64,000 bases of DNA from Pilasporangium apinafurcum. Taxonomy: Eukaryota; Oomycota; Peronosporomycetes; Pythiales; Pythiaceae. The stretch is from positions 55,326 to 119,325 of the forward strand of contig BCKE01000083.1 in the NCBI GenBank assembly GCA_001600495.1, given 5' to 3'. Both the position numbers and the translations under genes were made by a program. How positions within the stretch are numbered: the first letter of the stretch is position 1; the number at the start of each line of letters is the position of its first letter. The notes beneath the pieces were generated by a model. It was not told the DNA's origin. It made no database searches and worked only from the letters and a program-made list of their open reading frames with translations. Positions 62,211 to 64,000 of this stretch are shown here, piece by piece.

Positions 62211-63332
62211 CTAGTCCCTCACTGTCTCAAGCTTGTAGATGCTGCCGAACCGCTGCGCTTCCATCACCTTGGCGCCGTAGTAGTTGAAGACACACTTGTC
62301 CTTGCGAAATTCAGCTATGACGTTCTTCTTAGCAAGCTTCGACACTGAGATCAGACTCCCTCCGACCTCGGGGATGCAGAGCACATCCGACAGCGTGATG
62401 GACGTCCCGTTCTTTAGTTCTATCCCGGTTGCGCCAATCGCAACGGCATCGATCTTTGTGCCATCTGCGATAATGATCTGAACGGGCTTTTTCAAGTCGC
62501 CAAGCGAGACGAACTTATCGCGAACGTTTGTCATGTGCGAACTTGCTCCTGAGTCGACGAGCCAATCGATCTTGGCCATCGCACTCGTTGCAGTGAAGGC
62601 AAAGCTCGACGTGCCCGCATGAGCGCGGTGCCCACGACTCTCGTCAGCTTTCTTCTTGCGGCAGTCCGCCTCGCGGTGATCTGGCTTTTGGTAGGAGCAG
62701 CACTTACCGATGAAGCGCCGCTTGCCTTGATCCTTGCGCTTTGAGGTGAATGCACGCTCTTGAGCTGACGTCGAGTCGTCCGAAGCCTCCACGCCCGAGA
62801 GCGCTTTGATTGCGTGCGCCAGGCTCAGGTTCGGCGTGTTCTCCAGCACGCTGCAGATCAGTCGGTACTCATCGGTCAGACTGCCGAGGAGCAGCACGAT
62901 CTGTCGTGCCTCGTCGAGTGGCTCGCCGATCGCCTCCATCTTCGTGACGAGCTCCTTGAACTTGTCGACGTGGATGGTGAAGCGAGTTCCGGACTCCATC
63001 TTGAAGTTGTGCACCTGCTTGGTGACGAGGAGGCGGTTCTTGAACGTGGTCCTGTTGAACTGCTCTTGAAGCAGATACCACGCCTCTTGTGTCGACTGTG
63101 CTCCATGGATGTAGACTTGGTAGGTCAAGCTGACGTCTCCAGCGATGACACCAAGGGCCATCAGATCGTCGGTCTCCCACGCAACCGTGGAGCGGTCACT
63201 CAGCGCGTCACACTCGGCCTTGACGATGTGCGCGAGTAGTCCCTTGCGCGAGAACTTCATCCGCATGTTGTACTCCCAGTGGAAGTAGTTCCCTTCCACG
63301 AGCTTGTTGATGTCGGAGAAATTTGGGCTCAT
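62211..63332 (-). pseudogene. Copia gag and aspartic protease region
   Basis: 373 codons open from the ATG at 63332. There is a UBN2-type Gag (LVEGNYFHWEYNMRMKF, then FKNRLLVTKQVHNFKM). The zinc knuckle is degenerate: C, C, H and C remain as KCCSYQKPDHREADC, but spacing and glycine are altered. The protease motif WLVDSGASSHM is intact. A TAG at 62211-62213 ends the frame, and a second in-frame TAG lies at 62175-62177, before the integrase. In related elements Gag and Pol form one frame, so both are read as disabling. Confidence 0.85.
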
Positions 63333-63336
63333 AACC
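63324..63336 (-). promoter_or_regulatory. Copia primer-binding site, initiator tRNA-Met anticodon arm
   Basis: The minus strand reads ggttatgagccca, complementary to the anticodon stem-loop region of eukaryotic initiator tRNA-Met. Drosophila copia is known to prime from an internal fragment of that tRNA. It lies directly next to the LTR terminus, and its atg is also the gag start codon. Confidence 0.7.
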
Positions 63337-63372
63337 TGTTGTTATTAGGTGTATTGAGGACGGAGTGTAGTG

Positions 63373-64000
63373 CTGTAATTGGCCCTTATCCATTACATAA
63401 AATGATGTAATGGAGCCTTACCCATTACATAAGAAAGTGGAATTTGATTACAGATTCATGTGTCACAACACCACCTTCTCTACGTACATTGTGGGTACGG
63501 GGATGAGATATTGTTTGCGCAAAACATATCCCACATGTACAGATGACGTCACTCAGTCATCTAAGTACGTCATGAAGGTCTCTGTACTAGTCAGTACAGA
63601 ATGATGGTTCCTACTTTGGGAACAATGTTGGTAACGANGACGATGCGTCACTGAAGATTCATACGCGTGGCTCCAGCCAATCACAGAGCTTCATTTGAAG
63701 AAGTCTCTCTTCTTCAACTGACTGAAAGAAGTTCTCTAGGTTCAACCTCACTTCCAGGAATGTACCCAAGGTTATATGTATCAGATTCATAGGTTTTATA
63801 TCACTTTAGTAGGTTCATTGCATTTAACCCCATAGGCTCCTAGTGGTTTTATANTTTAGGAATCATTAACATTTAATTTAGTTGCAGATTTTCTTTATAC
63901 TTCTCAAGTCTCCATCTTAAGCTCCTTCCCTCTCCTTTCAAGTCACGAGTATTGCTTCCTCTTTCGCACAAGCGTGTGTGTTGTGTTTTAGGATTGTTAT
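63373..64000. other. Flank of the copia element to the window end
   Basis: Should contain the rest of the 5' LTR and flanking DNA, but no match to the left flank was seen beyond the short terminal repeat. Contains an imperfect palindrome near 63402-63425 and two unresolved bases (63638, 63854). Confidence 0.4.

Larger units (their letters stand above)
58960..63372 (-). mobile_element. Ty1/copia retrotransposon, dead copy
   Basis: The minus-strand order is gag, protease, integrase, reverse transcriptase, RNase H, the copia order. A direct repeat (tgttgttattaggtgtattg and about 15 further bases) begins exactly at 58960 on the left and at 63337 on the right, just outside the primer-binding site. 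This marks the shared 3' ends of the two LTRs. Beyond about 35-55 bp the flanks diverge, so full LTRs are not recognisable. The element has five in-frame stops and two frameshifts. It cannot be active. Confidence 0.88.

Noticed and set aside
1-64000. CRISPR arrays, rRNA genes or bacterial operons
   Set aside because: No regularly spaced repeats, no rRNA-like sequence, and spliced genes throughout.

Overview
This window is nuclear DNA from a eukaryote, most likely a plant-associated oomycete (Peronosporales/Pythium-like). The evidence is an intact secreted elicitin with six cysteines plus an elicitin pseudogene (elicitins are an oomycete family), short GT-AG introns of about 60-100 bp, flagellar genes (PACRG and a CFAP57-like protein) expected of a zoospore former, and unusual domain fusions such as 7TM-INPP4. 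The species cannot be fixed from the sequence.

Layout. Bases 1-23 kb are gene-dense: the 3' part of a giant multipass protein (polycystin-like ectodomain plus five tetraspanin-like modules), a hydroxylase-sulfotransferase fusion, PACRG and the CFAP57-like gene tail to tail, a CHAT-STAND-SH2 protein transcribed divergently from CFAP57, and a secreted glycosidase-like/SUMF protein. Bases 23-29 kb are gene-poor: a decayed Fanzor (TnpB-like) relic, an elicitin pseudogene and the intact elicitin. Bases 29-54.5 kb are gene-dense again: the 7TM-C2-INPP4 fusion, an RWP-RK factor, a small three-exon gene assembled here from splice signals, an F-box/LRR protein, a TMCO4-like hydrolase, a TPR protein, an SLC25A44-like carrier, UPF2, an RWP-RK/Myb factor, a COX5B-like subunit and TRAPPC10. 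Bases 54.5-64 kb are repeat territory: two MITEs with visible target-site duplications, two opposed tRNA-derived SINE copies, diverged inverted repeats and a dead Ty1/copia element on the minus strand.

Biology. The core genes serve unrelated housekeeping roles: mRNA surveillance (UPF2), Golgi traffic (TRAPPC10), respiration (COX5B), mitochondrial transport and cilia. The accessory content concerns signalling and interaction: elicitin, 7TM-phosphatase, the receptor-like tetraspanin array and the CHAT-STAND-SH2 protein. That last protein combines a caspase-like protease domain, an NLR-type NTPase and a STAT-like linker/SH2 and is the best candidate here for an undescribed system.

Limits: domain calls come from motif reading, not profile searches. 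Splice sites were placed by GT-AG, phase and protein continuity.
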